Assembly: GCA_004555175.1 (NCBI GenBank)
Contig: SFJE01000003.1
Span: 81,380-145,379 of the forward strand
Direction: 5' to 3'
Source of the DNA: Lentisphaeraceae bacterium
Lineage (GTDB): Bacteria; Verrucomicrobiota; Kiritimatiellia; RFP12; DVOR01
DNA length: 64,000 bases
A model generated the notes under the pieces. The model was not told the origin of the DNA, made no database searches, and saw only the letters and a program-made list of their open reading frames with translations. Shown here piece by piece: positions 15,835 to 25,800 of the stretch (position 1 is its first letter; every line of letters begins with the position of its first letter). A program made the position numbers and the translations under genes.

Positions 15835-16482
15835 TTAGGCGCGGCGGCGGGCGAGGAGCATCAGCACGCCGGAGAGGAGGAGGGAGGCCCCAAAGGCCGG
15901 GAGCATGGCATCGACCTCGCGGCCCCAGGCGCCGACCAGGGCGTACATCAGCGAGACGGCGGCATTGCCAAGGAGGAGGGCCAGGGCACTTTTGCCCACA
16001 GGCGCGCGGGCCATTCCGGCGAAGAGGCACGAGGCTTCGGCCAGCACCGGCACGGCGCGCAGGGCCACCAAGGCCATCGGCCCGCGGCGGGCAAAGAAGT
16101 CGGTGAGGAGCGCACTCTCGGCTTCGCCCAAGGCGCGGCGGGCTAGGGCCGAACCGCGCGCCCCGAGCCAATAGCCAATGGCCGCACTCACATTCATCGC
16201 CAAAAAGGAGCCGAGCCACCCCCACCCCACGCCCAGCAGCATCCCAAAGAGGGTGCTCACCAAGCTGCTCGGCACCGGCAGAAAAATGTCCAGCGCCAAC
16301 GCGCCAAAGAGGATTGCGGCCGAGAGCCAGCGCGCCTGCCCCTCCAGCGCGCCAAAGTCCTGGAAGAAGGCCTCGATGGGCTCCTCCCACAAGATAAAGG
16401 GCACGATAATGACCACGCAGACCCCCACCAGCAACGCCCCGGTGCGCCGCCACTTTGCCAACCCTTTAAGTCCCTGCATCAT
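15835..16482 (-). CDS. TVP38/TMEM64-type (VTT domain) membrane protein
   Basis: 215 residues from ATG 16482 (MMQGLKGLAKWRRTGALL), chosen because GAGG precedes it and the longer frame upstream overlaps the neighbouring gene. Hydrophobic segments are at about 15-35, 50-95, 135-165 and 185-210. The central part FLPVPSSLVSTLFGMLLGVG followed by GSFLAMNVSAAIGYWLGARG resembles the VTT/SNARE-associated domain of DedA-related proteins, including the re-entrant P-containing loop. Such proteins act in membrane lipid transport or homeostasis, but the exact cargo is unknown. It is the third gene of a tightly packed minus-strand operon; 13 bases separate it from the gene before. Confidence 0.78.
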   Translation of the reverse strand: MMQGLKGLAKWRRTGALLVGVCVVIIVPFILWEEPIEAFFQDFGALEGQARWLSAAILFGALALDIFLPVPSSLVSTLFGMLLGVGWGWLGSFLAMNVSAAIGYWLGARGSALARRALGEAESALLTDFFARRGPMALVALRAVPVLAEASCLFAGMARAPVGKSALALLLGNAAVSLMYALVGAWGREVDAMLPAFGASLLLSGVLMLLARRRA

Positions 16483-16495
16483 CCCAGCCTCGCGC

Positions 16496-17455
16496 TTAGA
16501 GCGCCTCGAGCGCGGCATCGATTTCTGCCTGCTCGGCGGCGGTGATATGCTCCACCGGCTCAAGCGGCACCACGCCCTTCTTCATCAGCTCCAAGTTGGC
16601 CTGGCGCTTGACGGCCGCGGCCTCCTCCTCGGAGAGGTTTCCCGCGCCCAGGGCCGTCTCGATGGCCTCGCGCGCGGCGGCTTGTTCGCGCTTCTGGCGC
16701 TGCACCTCGGCCGAGCGGTGCTCAACGAGCCGGCGCAGATAATCCTGGGCCGATTCGCCGGATTTGACCGCCTCCTTGAGTTCGGCCACGCCCGCTTGGA
16801 CCAGCGCCTCAGTCTCGGTCTGCGGCTCGCCGCGTTCCTTGCCCGGCTCGAACTCCTGAGTGAAGTCGATATCCTCGCCCATCGGAATCGGCAGGGGCGG
16901 GGCCTCGACATCTGGTGGCAGACTCATCTGCATGGCAATGAGTTGCTCGGCCAGGGAGTTGGGCTTTTTGCGCTCGCGCTCGGCGGCCTCGGCCTCCGCC
17001 TGCTCGGCCTCGATTTGCTGTTGGGCAAAGCGCTCGGGGGTGATGGTCTCCATCAGACCCAAGCCCAGACCGAGGGTGAAGGTGATGCCCTCGCGCTGGA
17101 AGGTGGCAAACTCGCCATCGAGGTCCGAGAAGAGCAGCGCTAGCCCATTGGCGCTTTCGCCATCAAAGAGGGTGATATAGGCTGCCGGGCTGACGCCATT
17201 ATCGATGAGCCCCACGGCCGTGCGCCCATCGGGCGTCTCGGTCATTGCGCAGAGTTGAATCTTGTTCGATTCCTCCTGCACCTTCTGGGGATCGGCCACG
17301 GCGACCTCTTCGGGCGCAGTTGGCACCTCAAGGGCGGCCATCGGCCCAAAGGGTTCGCTGCTGATAATCAATTCGTAGTAGGCCTTCGGGCGCGAGGCTG
17401 CCGAGGCAACCGCCGCACAGAGCGCAACCATCAAGAGCCCAGCGCGCTTGCTCAT
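16496..17455 (-). CDS. Secreted coiled-coil protein, unknown function
   Basis: 319 residues. A signal peptide (MSKRAGLLMVALCAAVASAA) is followed by a small globular part of about 130 residues. This shows IQLCAMTETPDGRTAVGLID and AYITLFDGESANGLALLFSD, which could be a beta-rich domain. Then comes a long highly charged Glu/Ala-rich helical region (EAEQAEAEAAERERKKPNSL) likely to form coiled coil, ending EQAEIDAALEAL. I do not recognise a family. Its ATG overlaps the antiporter stop by four bases (ATGA), so it is translationally coupled to it. It may be a periplasmic partner of the antiporter; this is inferred from position only. Confidence 0.72.
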   Translation of the reverse strand: MSKRAGLLMVALCAAVASAASRPKAYYELIISSEPFGPMAALEVPTAPEEVAVADPQKVQEESNKIQLCAMTETPDGRTAVGLIDNGVSPAAYITLFDGESANGLALLFSDLDGEFATFQREGITFTLGLGLGLMETITPERFAQQQIEAEQAEAEAAERERKKPNSLAEQLIAMQMSLPPDVEAPPLPIPMGEDIDFTQEFEPGKERGEPQTETEALVQAGVAELKEAVKSGESAQDYLRRLVEHRSAEVQRQKREQAAAREAIETALGAGNLSEEEAAAVKRQANLELMKKGVVPLEPVEHITAAEQAEIDAALEAL

Positions 17456-19599
17456 AGTTGGACCAACGCCTTTCGGATGGCGCGTGCATCAGCGGCAGCA
17501 AGAACGGCCTCGCGCTTAGCGGCCGAGCGAAGCGCCGTGAGCACGGCAGTGATGAAGGTCATATAGGGGCTGTTGGCCTCGTTGGGGGTCAAGGTGAGAA
17601 TGATAATCCGGCAGGCGCGACCCTCGGGCTCCTCGGAGAAGTCCACCGGCACCTCGGTCACCCCAATGGCACAGACCAGACTGCGCACCATCTCCGTGCG
17701 CGCGTGGGGACAGGCCACACCATAACCCACGCCCGTGGCCATCACCCGCTCGCGCGAAAGCACCGCCTCGGTGGCCTGCTCGACATCGGTCACCGCGCCC
17801 GTTTCGTGCAGCCGCGCCATCAGATTGCGAATGACCTCGTCGCGCGTGGTGCCCGGCAGGCGCGGGCAAATCGTCTCCTCGCGCACATACCGCGCCAGGA
17901 CGGCCCGCCGCTGGGCAGCCGCCCCGAGTTTGCGCGCGGTCTCCGCCTCGGAGGCCACACCCAATTGCGCGCGCTCGGTAACCGGCTTGCGCAGCGCATC
18001 GAGGACCGATTCATACTCGGCCAGCGACTCGGCCACCACATTGCGCACAAAGGGCAACGCCGCCTCCGAGACCGAGATGGCAATGGTTTCGCCCTGCGCC
18101 TGAATGGTCAAAATGACATCCGCCCGCCGCGCCTGGTAGAGCCCCTGCGCCGGGTCGATTTGGTGGACAAAGAAGCCCTCGCGCGTCAGGTTTTGGGCGA
18201 TTTTGGCCATCACGGTGTTCATCACCGCATGGTTGGGGAAGTGGAAGGTGGCCGAGGGCGCGGGGGCGTTCTCTTCGGCCTTGCGGTGGCCGCGCGCCTT
18301 GGCCTTGAAGGCCGCAATGAGGAGCGGCGGGGCGGCGAGCGTGGTCAGCAGCGTCATCAACACGGCCACGCCCAGCACCTCGGTGTGGCCATGGGCGGCG
18401 GCAATCCCGGCAATAATGAGCGCCACCTCGCCGCGCGGCACCATTCCCAACCCCACCCGTAGCGCCCCCATCGGCGTAAAGCCAAAGCAGAGCGTGGGCA
18501 GACCGCACCCGAGCACCTTCGCCGTCACGGCCACCGCCGTGTAGACCAGCCCGGCGGTGAGCACCCCCGGCGCGCAGAACTCCCGCACATCCACCATCAT
18601 CCCCATCACCACAAAGAAGACCGGCACCAGAAATTGATAGACCCCATGGAGCTTCTCCTGGATCATCAGCCCCATCTCCGTGCGCGAGAAGGCCAGCCCC
18701 GTGACATACGCGCCAATAATCATCGCCAGGTGCGCCTGCTCAAAGCAACCGCCGACCACCAGCGCCAGCCCCAAGGTCAGCACCGCCACCTCGCCGTGGC
18801 TCCCGCAGCGCTTGAGTAGCCGCGCCACCTTGCGCGACGAGAGCACCGCCACCATCGTCCCCCCCAACCAAAAGCCAAAGCTCCGCGCCGCAATCCCCCC
18901 AATCTGCCGCCACGAAATGCCGCCCCCCGCGTCCCCCGCCGCAATCATCCCCATCCCAATGGCCAGCAAGATAATGCCCAGCACATCGTCAATCACCGCC
19001 CCGGCCAGAATTGTCACCCCCTCCTGCGAATCGAGCTTCCGCCGCTCCGACAAAATCCGCGCGGTAATCGAGACCGATGTGGCCGTGCTCATCACCCCCA
19101 TCAAAATCGCCGTCGGGTCGCTCCACGAAAGCCCCATCAACCACACACCAACCCCCGCCCCAGTGAAATAGGAGGCCGCCACCCCGCCAATCCCCACCAG
19201 GCTCCCCACCGCCGAGTAGCGCATAAACATCCGCAAATCCGTCTCCGCGCCCACCAAGAAGAGCAGCACAATCGAGGCCACCGTGCACAGACCATAGAGT
19301 TCCGGCGTCACCCCCACCGGCGTCCCCGCCGCTTGAAAGATCCACCCCGCCCACAGCCGCCCCAAGGCAAACGGCCCAATCGCAATGCCCGCGCACAGCT
19401 CCCCCAGCACGCTCGGCAACCGCAGCGCCGTGAAGAGTAAGTTCCCCATCCGTGCAGCAAAGAGAATGACCCCGAGCTGAATTGCCAGCATCATCATCCG
19501 ATGCGTCAACGCCGCACTCTCTGCCCCAGCAGACTCCCCCGCCCAAAGCGGAACAGCCGCCAAAAAGCACGCAATAAACAACCATAGCGCTCTCTTCAT
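17452..19599 (-). CDS. Cation:proton antiporter (CPA2/Kef type) fused to a PTS EIIA-like domain
   Basis: 715 residues. An apparent signal-like first segment is followed by about twelve membrane segments (residues 25-430) of the Na+/H+ exchanger fold: LPSVLGELCAGIAIGPFALG, STATSVSITARILSE, and GAVIDDVLGIILLAIGMGM with the essential DD pair. After a cytoplasmic linker domain (about 445-555), the C-terminal 145 residues form an EIIA type 2 domain with the phosphorylatable histidine in GVGYGVACPHARTEM. Usual Kef proteins carry a TrkA-N (RCK) domain instead. The fusion suggests that sugar-PTS or nitrogen-PTS phosphorylation state gates ion exchange, which is an inference. A -10 box 6 bases before the ATG predicts a leaderless mRNA for the three-gene operon. 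Confidence 0.88.
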   Translation of the reverse strand: MKRALWLFIACFLAAVPLWAGESAGAESAALTHRMMMLAIQLGVILFAARMGNLLFTALRLPSVLGELCAGIAIGPFALGRLWAGWIFQAAGTPVGVTPELYGLCTVASIVLLFLVGAETDLRMFMRYSAVGSLVGIGGVAASYFTGAGVGVWLMGLSWSDPTAILMGVMSTATSVSITARILSERRKLDSQEGVTILAGAVIDDVLGIILLAIGMGMIAAGDAGGGISWRQIGGIAARSFGFWLGGTMVAVLSSRKVARLLKRCGSHGEVAVLTLGLALVVGGCFEQAHLAMIIGAYVTGLAFSRTEMGLMIQEKLHGVYQFLVPVFFVVMGMMVDVREFCAPGVLTAGLVYTAVAVTAKVLGCGLPTLCFGFTPMGALRVGLGMVPRGEVALIIAGIAAAHGHTEVLGVAVLMTLLTTLAAPPLLIAAFKAKARGHRKAEENAPAPSATFHFPNHAVMNTVMAKIAQNLTREGFFVHQIDPAQGLYQARRADVILTIQAQGETIAISVSEAALPFVRNVVAESLAEYESVLDALRKPVTERAQLGVASEAETARKLGAAAQRRAVLARYVREETICPRLPGTTRDEVIRNLMARLHETGAVTDVEQATEAVLSRERVMATGVGYGVACPHARTEMVRSLVCAIGVTEVPVDFSEEPEGRACRIIILTLTPNEANSPYMTFITAVLTALRSAAKREAVLAAADARAIRKALVQL

Positions 19600-19605
19600 A
19601 CCGCC

Positions 19606-19614
19606 ATTCTACCA
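19606..19614 (-). promoter_or_regulatory. Extended -10 promoter of the antiporter operon, leaderless
   Basis: Minus strand TGG-TAGAAT, then GGCGGT, then ATG. Six bases between the -10 box and the start codon imply transcription from or next to the A of the ATG. Confidence 0.55.
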
Positions 19615-19630
19615 CAAGCGGGCGCTAGCC

Positions 19631-19738
19631 CGCACCTCTCGGCCCGAAGGGCCATCCTCATGCGCCGCCCGTTCTGATAGCCGCCGCACCTCTCGGCCCG
19701 AAGGGTCATCCCCATGCGCTGCCCGTTCTGATAGCCGC
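19631..19738. repeat. 54-bp tandem repeat (two copies)
   Basis: CGCACCTCTCGGCCCGAAGG begins at 19631 and again at 19685; each copy continues through (G/T)CATC and GCCCGTTCTGATAGC with few differences. The unit contains the GGCC-CGAA-GGCC micro-hairpin. It fills the spacer between the antiporter promoter and the terminator of the giant gene. Confidence 0.7.
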
Positions 19739-19751
19739 CGTCCCCGGCGGC

Positions 19752-19789
19752 AAACAAAAGAAAGCTCCGGCAGCACCCTGCCGGAGCCA
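19752..19789 (-). terminator. Rho-independent terminator of the pilin-giant protein operon
   Basis: Minus strand GGCTCCGGCAGG-GTG-CTGCCGGAGC followed by TTTCTTTTGTTTG, 30 bases after the giant-gene stop. Confidence 0.8.
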
Positions 19790-19818
19790 AATGATTACGC
19801 GAGCGCAGCGAGCCCCTT

Positions 19819-22800
19819 CTACTGCGCGGCGCGCTCGGCTTCTTCCGCCGAAAGGAGGATGGCCTTGAAGAAGGTGCAGTCGGTTCGCAGGATGAGGTGG
19901 CTTTCGCCAGAGACATCCTCGGGATAGAGGCGGCGGAGGAACTGCCACGGATCGTCCAACTTCTGCTTGCCCAAGAGGACGAGCACGCCATCGCCCCGGA
20001 GTTCACCCACCGGCGCCTCCCCCTTGCGCAAGGCAATGGAGAGCGTGGGCAGCGCCGTACCCTCCGGCTCAGTATGGGTGCCCAGCGAGGTGATGTTAAG
20101 GGCCACATCCTCCGCAGAGATGGCGGCGGAATCGAGGCCAAGCCAATACTTCTCGGAGGCCGTCACGCCATCGCGCACGGTCTGCTCAAGAATCGCATTG
20201 GGTTTCACCTTAAGGAGCCACTCCAAGAAGCCCTCATCCTGGGCTTTGAGGTCGCCTGCGGCGAGGAGCTGTTCGGCCTCGGGGGTGTAGACGAAGGTGA
20301 CCACGTAGTCGGTGTCGGCATCCAAGGTGGCCGAATCGAGGGTGAGATCGGTGGAGACATTGGCGGTCAGGCGCGTGCCCGAGGCGGCGTAGGTGGTGGC
20401 CTGGACGACGGGGGCGGCGATGGGGGCGCCATTCTTCGTGACGGAGGCGCGGGAGTACCAATCGCGGTTCCAATCGGTGAGGGCGAGGGTGTAATCGGTG
20501 CCGGTGGCGTAGGCGTTCGAGAGCGTGCGTCCAGACGCCTCAAGGTAGGGCGCGCCGCCCTTATAGAGGAGGAGCGAGGCATTGCCGCCGAGAACGCGCG
20601 CCGAGAGGGTGAAGAGGGTGGCGGTCTGTAGCTGATAGGACGAACGCGGCTGGGTGATGAGGTTGTAGTTATTGATTACATTCGCGCCGGGCAGGGTGTT
20701 CATCGCCTCGTTGGAGGCATCAACATCCCAGTAGAGCTGATCGAGGTTGGTGTGATAGAAGAACTGGAAGGTGGCGTTGTGATTCAGGACATCCTCCAGG
20801 AAGGCCCGATTAGCGAGGCCACGGACGGTGGAGGCGGTGGTGGCGTTGACATTCTCGGAGGCGATGGCCAGCTTCATCCGCGCAGTGAGTTCGTCTGCGG
20901 TGCGGACGATGTCCTTCTTGCTGTAGCAGAAGAGCACCTCATCCTCAACCACGCCATTAGCGCGCTCGAGGGCGATAGCGTAGACAATACCATTCTTGTA
21001 GGCGTCGTTCGTGCGCAATTCCGCTTCAAGGTCGGCCTTGAAGAGGGGCGTATCATCGGCGAACTTGAGCCACTTGAAGGTGTTGAGCTTATCGGCCGCG
21101 TAGGCATAGTTGAGGAAGTCATTCGCCGTGGCGGCACCGAAGGAGGTATCGATGGTGTCGGCAGCGAGGTAGTAATCGAGGTCGTAGTAACCCGCAGCGG
21201 GGGCATCGACTTTATTGATACGGCGATAGGGGACCCAGGAGTGGAGAGCCACGCGGTGGTCTTCGGTCCAGACAATCGGGGTCTCCTGCGCGTCAGTGGC
21301 TAGGGGCATCGGCGCATACTTGAGGACCACGGACCAGCCATCGAGCGAGTATTGCGGGATGTACGCTTGCGTGGTGGGATCCTGCGTATAGGGCGAAGCA
21401 TAGCCGGCCAATTCAATGGCGGTAGGCAGGTTTTCGACCGGGAAGGGCCGGAACTCGTTGATCCACACGCCACCACGGCCAATATTGTAGACCCAAGCGT
21501 AGGGAGAGATGCCCTTGTTGCTGGCGGTGGAGATGGCGTTGATGTTGGCCTTGGCATTGGGGAGATACCAGGGGCAATAGGCGGTGGCATCGTTGGAGGA
21601 GAAGTTGGAGATAGACTGCACCTCGTAGACGCGGTCGACCTTCGCATCGGCAATGACGATGGCAAAGCGCAGGACGGCGCCCTCCTGCCACGTGGCCTCG
21701 GCGGTGGCATCCATATTGATGACCGGCGCATAGGCCAAGAGGTCATCGGCATCGGTGAGGCCGGTGTCGGCGGCGCGGGTGCCCAGGGCCTCGGCAAGCT
21801 CGACTGCAGTCATCGTGGAGAAGGCGAGGAGGGTGTCGTCGGCGCGCGGGTGAGCATCGGGATCGTTGGCGTTGGCTAGGGCGCGGTTTTCAGCGCAGTA
21901 GCCGCGATAGGTCATCGGGATGATGCCGGCGGCGGAGTAGAAGTCGCGATTCGTGGCACTGGTGCGCAGGCGCTTACGCAGGTCGCGCAAGCTGATGGCG
22001 GCGATCCCTTCGCTGATCGAGGGGGTGCTGCCGAGCCAGTAGTTCGCGCCAAGATCCCAGTTATTCAGGAAGGTATCACGCAACTTCTGATCTTCTGTGG
22101 TGCCCGGCGTGCTGAGGTTGGCCGGAAGCTTGCTCTTGGGAATAAGCGTCCAGACGAGGAAGGGACGCAGCCCGGTGTTGGCCTCCAACTGGTTGCGCAC
22201 GGCCTCGACGGTATTGCCGAGGGCGCCGCCTACCAGGCCAAGCTCGGGATTGATGACCGCGCTCATGCCCAGCTGGTCGCCCACCTGCGGCTGATGGAGC
22301 CACCCGTGAACGTTGGTGTAGTTGCCATAGAAATTGCCATCTTCATCGGACCAAATGGGATTTTCGAGGGTGTCGCCGCCCTTGGCGGTATCGGGGTTGC
22401 CAGTGGCCGGGTCGAGCGCGTAGAGGGTCTGGGTGACCAACCAGGCGCCGGAGAGGACATCGCCTTGGCCGATTTCCATCTGGATGGCGTTGATGGCCGA
22501 GGCCGGCTCGTCGGCGAAGACGAGGGTAATGACAAAGGCGTCCTGCTCGCCGAAGGTGATGGTATCGACGCCAAGGCCCGAGGTGTAGTCGGGATTGAAG
22601 GTGATCACGCCGGTGGGCTCCTGACTGGTGGAGCCATCTTCGGCCGTAACGGTGGCGTATTCCACCTCGGCGCGGTAGCGCCCGGCCTCGTCGTGATTGC
22701 CCATCCGGATCCAATCGGTGTAGCGGACGTCAGGATCGGCCACGGCCAACTGGCGCAGGCGCTCGACCTCGCTATCCACCGTCGCCTGCGGCAGCGAACC

Positions 22801-25800
22801 ATCCGCGCCGATGAGCATCACGTGGCCGATGAGACTCGGCGGGAGGACGAGGCGCTCGAAGCGGTAGTTCGTGCGCGGACGGTAGGAGAGCACCAATCGC
22901 CGGTTGCTCGGCGCATCGTACTTCCACGCCGTGCCCGAGAGCGACTGGGAGATCTCGCCGGCATTGCTGGCCGTGCCCGAGGCCGCATCGGTCTCAAAGA
23001 AGCCGAACTGCTGATAGCCGCAGAGTACGCCGCCATAGACGGTATTGCGGATGGAGGAGCTGACCGTGACGCGGTTCCACTCGGGGTCGCGATCGGGCGG
23101 GAGGGTCGTGCCGTTAGTAGTAGCATTGGAACTGCCGGGGGTCTCGTTGGAGAAGGCCCACTCGGTGCGCTTGGTAACATCCGAGGTAACGCAGGCTTGT
23201 CCGCTAACATAGACCACCTGCCCCACCAACTGAACCGAGCCGGGGGCGTCGGTGGCATCGCTCTTGCCTGGAACGACGTAGGCTTCGGTATTCAAGAGCC
23301 AGCCATTGTCCGTCACAGTGGCCGGCGCCGAAACCCCCGAGCCGCCAGGGACATCGGCAGCGCTCCACAGGCCACCCTCAGCCGCGCCGCAGGGGCGGTG
23401 GAGGACGTAGGCAGAGCGATCGGCCGAAGCGATGGAGGCAAAGTCGGGCACTGTGCTGAAGGCGTGGGCATAGGTTCGCGTGGCCTCATTGTAGGGGCCA
23501 ACCGCAGCCGAGCCGGCCTCGGTGCCATCCTCGCGATAGCGCTTGAGCGTCCACCCCTGGTGGGTGGTCTGCGGCACGCTAGGTTCGGCATTGAGGATGC
23601 CATCGCGCAGGTAGGGCATCACCACTTCGGCGTAGGGGGCCGAGCCGGTGGTGCCATTAACGAGGTTGACCTCGCTCAACCAGGCGGCCTGCGGCGGAGT
23701 GCTGTAAAGGTAGAAGTAGGGCGCGGTGTGAGTGCGGCCCGCGTTGCGATCGACCACGGGCTGATACCACGCGGGATATTTGAAGAGGCCGGCGCGCTCG
23801 TTAACCGCAGCCTGCGGGAGGAGGAAGGAGACGGTCTCATTGCCGCCATCGGCCTGCGCCACATAGGTGTAGACGCCCCAGACGCAGAAGGGAATGGCGG
23901 GCTCCTTCTTGCTCCAGGTGGCCGCGTTGGCCGGGTCATAGCCCAGGGCCGTGGCATAGGTGTCGCTCACGATGCCGATGGCCGAAGCGGAGAGGGCGCG
24001 GCCGGAGGCGAGATCCTTGAGTTCCACATAGCGGGTCTTGCCATATTGGGCGAAGGGCCCCTTGAGGGCGGCAATGGCATCGGCGTATTCCATACCCTGA
24101 AGGGAGGGAGAGGCGATGCCGCTAGCGCCATCGCTCAGGGCATTGAGACCGGCCCAGGGGGCATTGAGGCCTTCCCAGGCGTCATACCCGGCCGCCAGGC
24201 CGGCGGGCGAGGGATAGGTGACGATGAAGGAGGCGAGCTTGGCGCCGGCGAGGGCCGTTTCGTTGTAGGCGATGTCGAAGCCGAAGCTGCTGCCCCACCA
24301 CGGCTGATGGGTGCCTAGAGTAGTCCCAGTGTAGGGCTGGACGCTGGTGATGACATCGCGCCAAGCGGACGCATCATTGAAGGCGATGGTGGCCTTGCCC
24401 TCCACATTGTAGCGATCTTCCTCATTGGCACTGCCGTCCTTCTTGAGCACGGCGAGGAAGGAGACGGGGTCGCCCGCCGTGAAGTTACCTTCGAGTTTGA
24501 GCTCCACCCAGCCATCCGCATCGGCGATGGCGGCGGCATCGATGAGCGTAGCGGCGTTGACGATCTGAGCACGAATCTTGGCGATGTCGGTCTCGGGGTC
24601 GCCAGTCTTGGCATCGAGCAGGCGCACCGAAACGCGCTCGACCTTATGGAAGGGGAAGGGCGTGTAGGTGAGAGCGACCTTCAGAGTGGCGGCGGGGATG
24701 TTCCAAGAGAGGGGCGTGTTGCGCCCGCCGCGGCGATTTTCGGCAACGAGGGTGGCATCATCGACGCTATAGATGTCGAGCGCGTGGGTGCCGTAAGGGA
24801 GGCCCTCTAGGCTGGAGATCACCGAGCTCTGCGAAAGCTCACGATACTTCACCAGGAACTGATCGGGGTTGATCTGGCGCGGGGTAACCTGCGTATAGGG
24901 GCGCTCGGCGTTGGCAGCCACATTCGTGCCCGGCTCGTTGGCGCGCGGGATGAGAGTGGGATTCTGCGCCTCGGGCCAGGTGCCGACGCAGAGGGAGGTG
25001 AGGTCGAGCGGGCCGTTCGCTTCATCGGTCTCGATGGCGTTCTTGCGTACCACCCAGATGCCACCCATATCCACCGTGGCAATGGAGCTGGCGTAGGTGG
25101 TGGGCTCCTTGTCCTTCACATAGGCAAAGGCGCCCGCGCTCTGGGAGAAGCGATTATCCTTATCGGTGGCGGCCGGGAAGAAGTTGGCCTTGGTCAAGCG
25201 GCGCCCGTGGGCCTGCGCCAAGGTCAAGCCCGGCTCGTAGAGAGGCATCGTGCCAAAGGCATCGGCCACCGTCTCGCCATAGCGCGTCCAATCTCCATCC
25301 AAGAAGGTTTGATACCACTCGCCGCCGAAGCCGTTGGTGACCATCGAGGCGCGGAACTTCTCGTAGAGGCTATCGAGGCTCTTGTTGGCGCTTTCGGTAA
25401 GGCCTAGCGAGGTGAGGTTGGCAAAGCAGATGATGTGCTCGGCGCCGCCGGTCGGGCGCACGAGCATCAGGCTGGCGGCATAGGAGCCACTCGGGCTGGT
25501 CGTGTCGTCATCCAGCAAGCGCTTGAAGATACCACCATTGGCCGTATCGGCCACGCCAGCAGCCTCGAAGTCGGTCGTGGTGCCGGTGCCGTCTTGGATA
25601 AAGAACTTGCTATCGGGCAGCGCTGCGGTGTAGAAGGAGCGGACGGCGTTGGAGCCACTCTTGCGCTGCTCAGGCACCGCGCCCGGGTCCGGGGTCTTTA
25701 GGACGGTGCCGCCCCCGGCACTCAACCCTTCGGCGACGGTGAGCGCAATGTTATTGAAGGTCAGGGCGTTATTGAAGGTGCGGAGCACCTGCCAGGCGCC

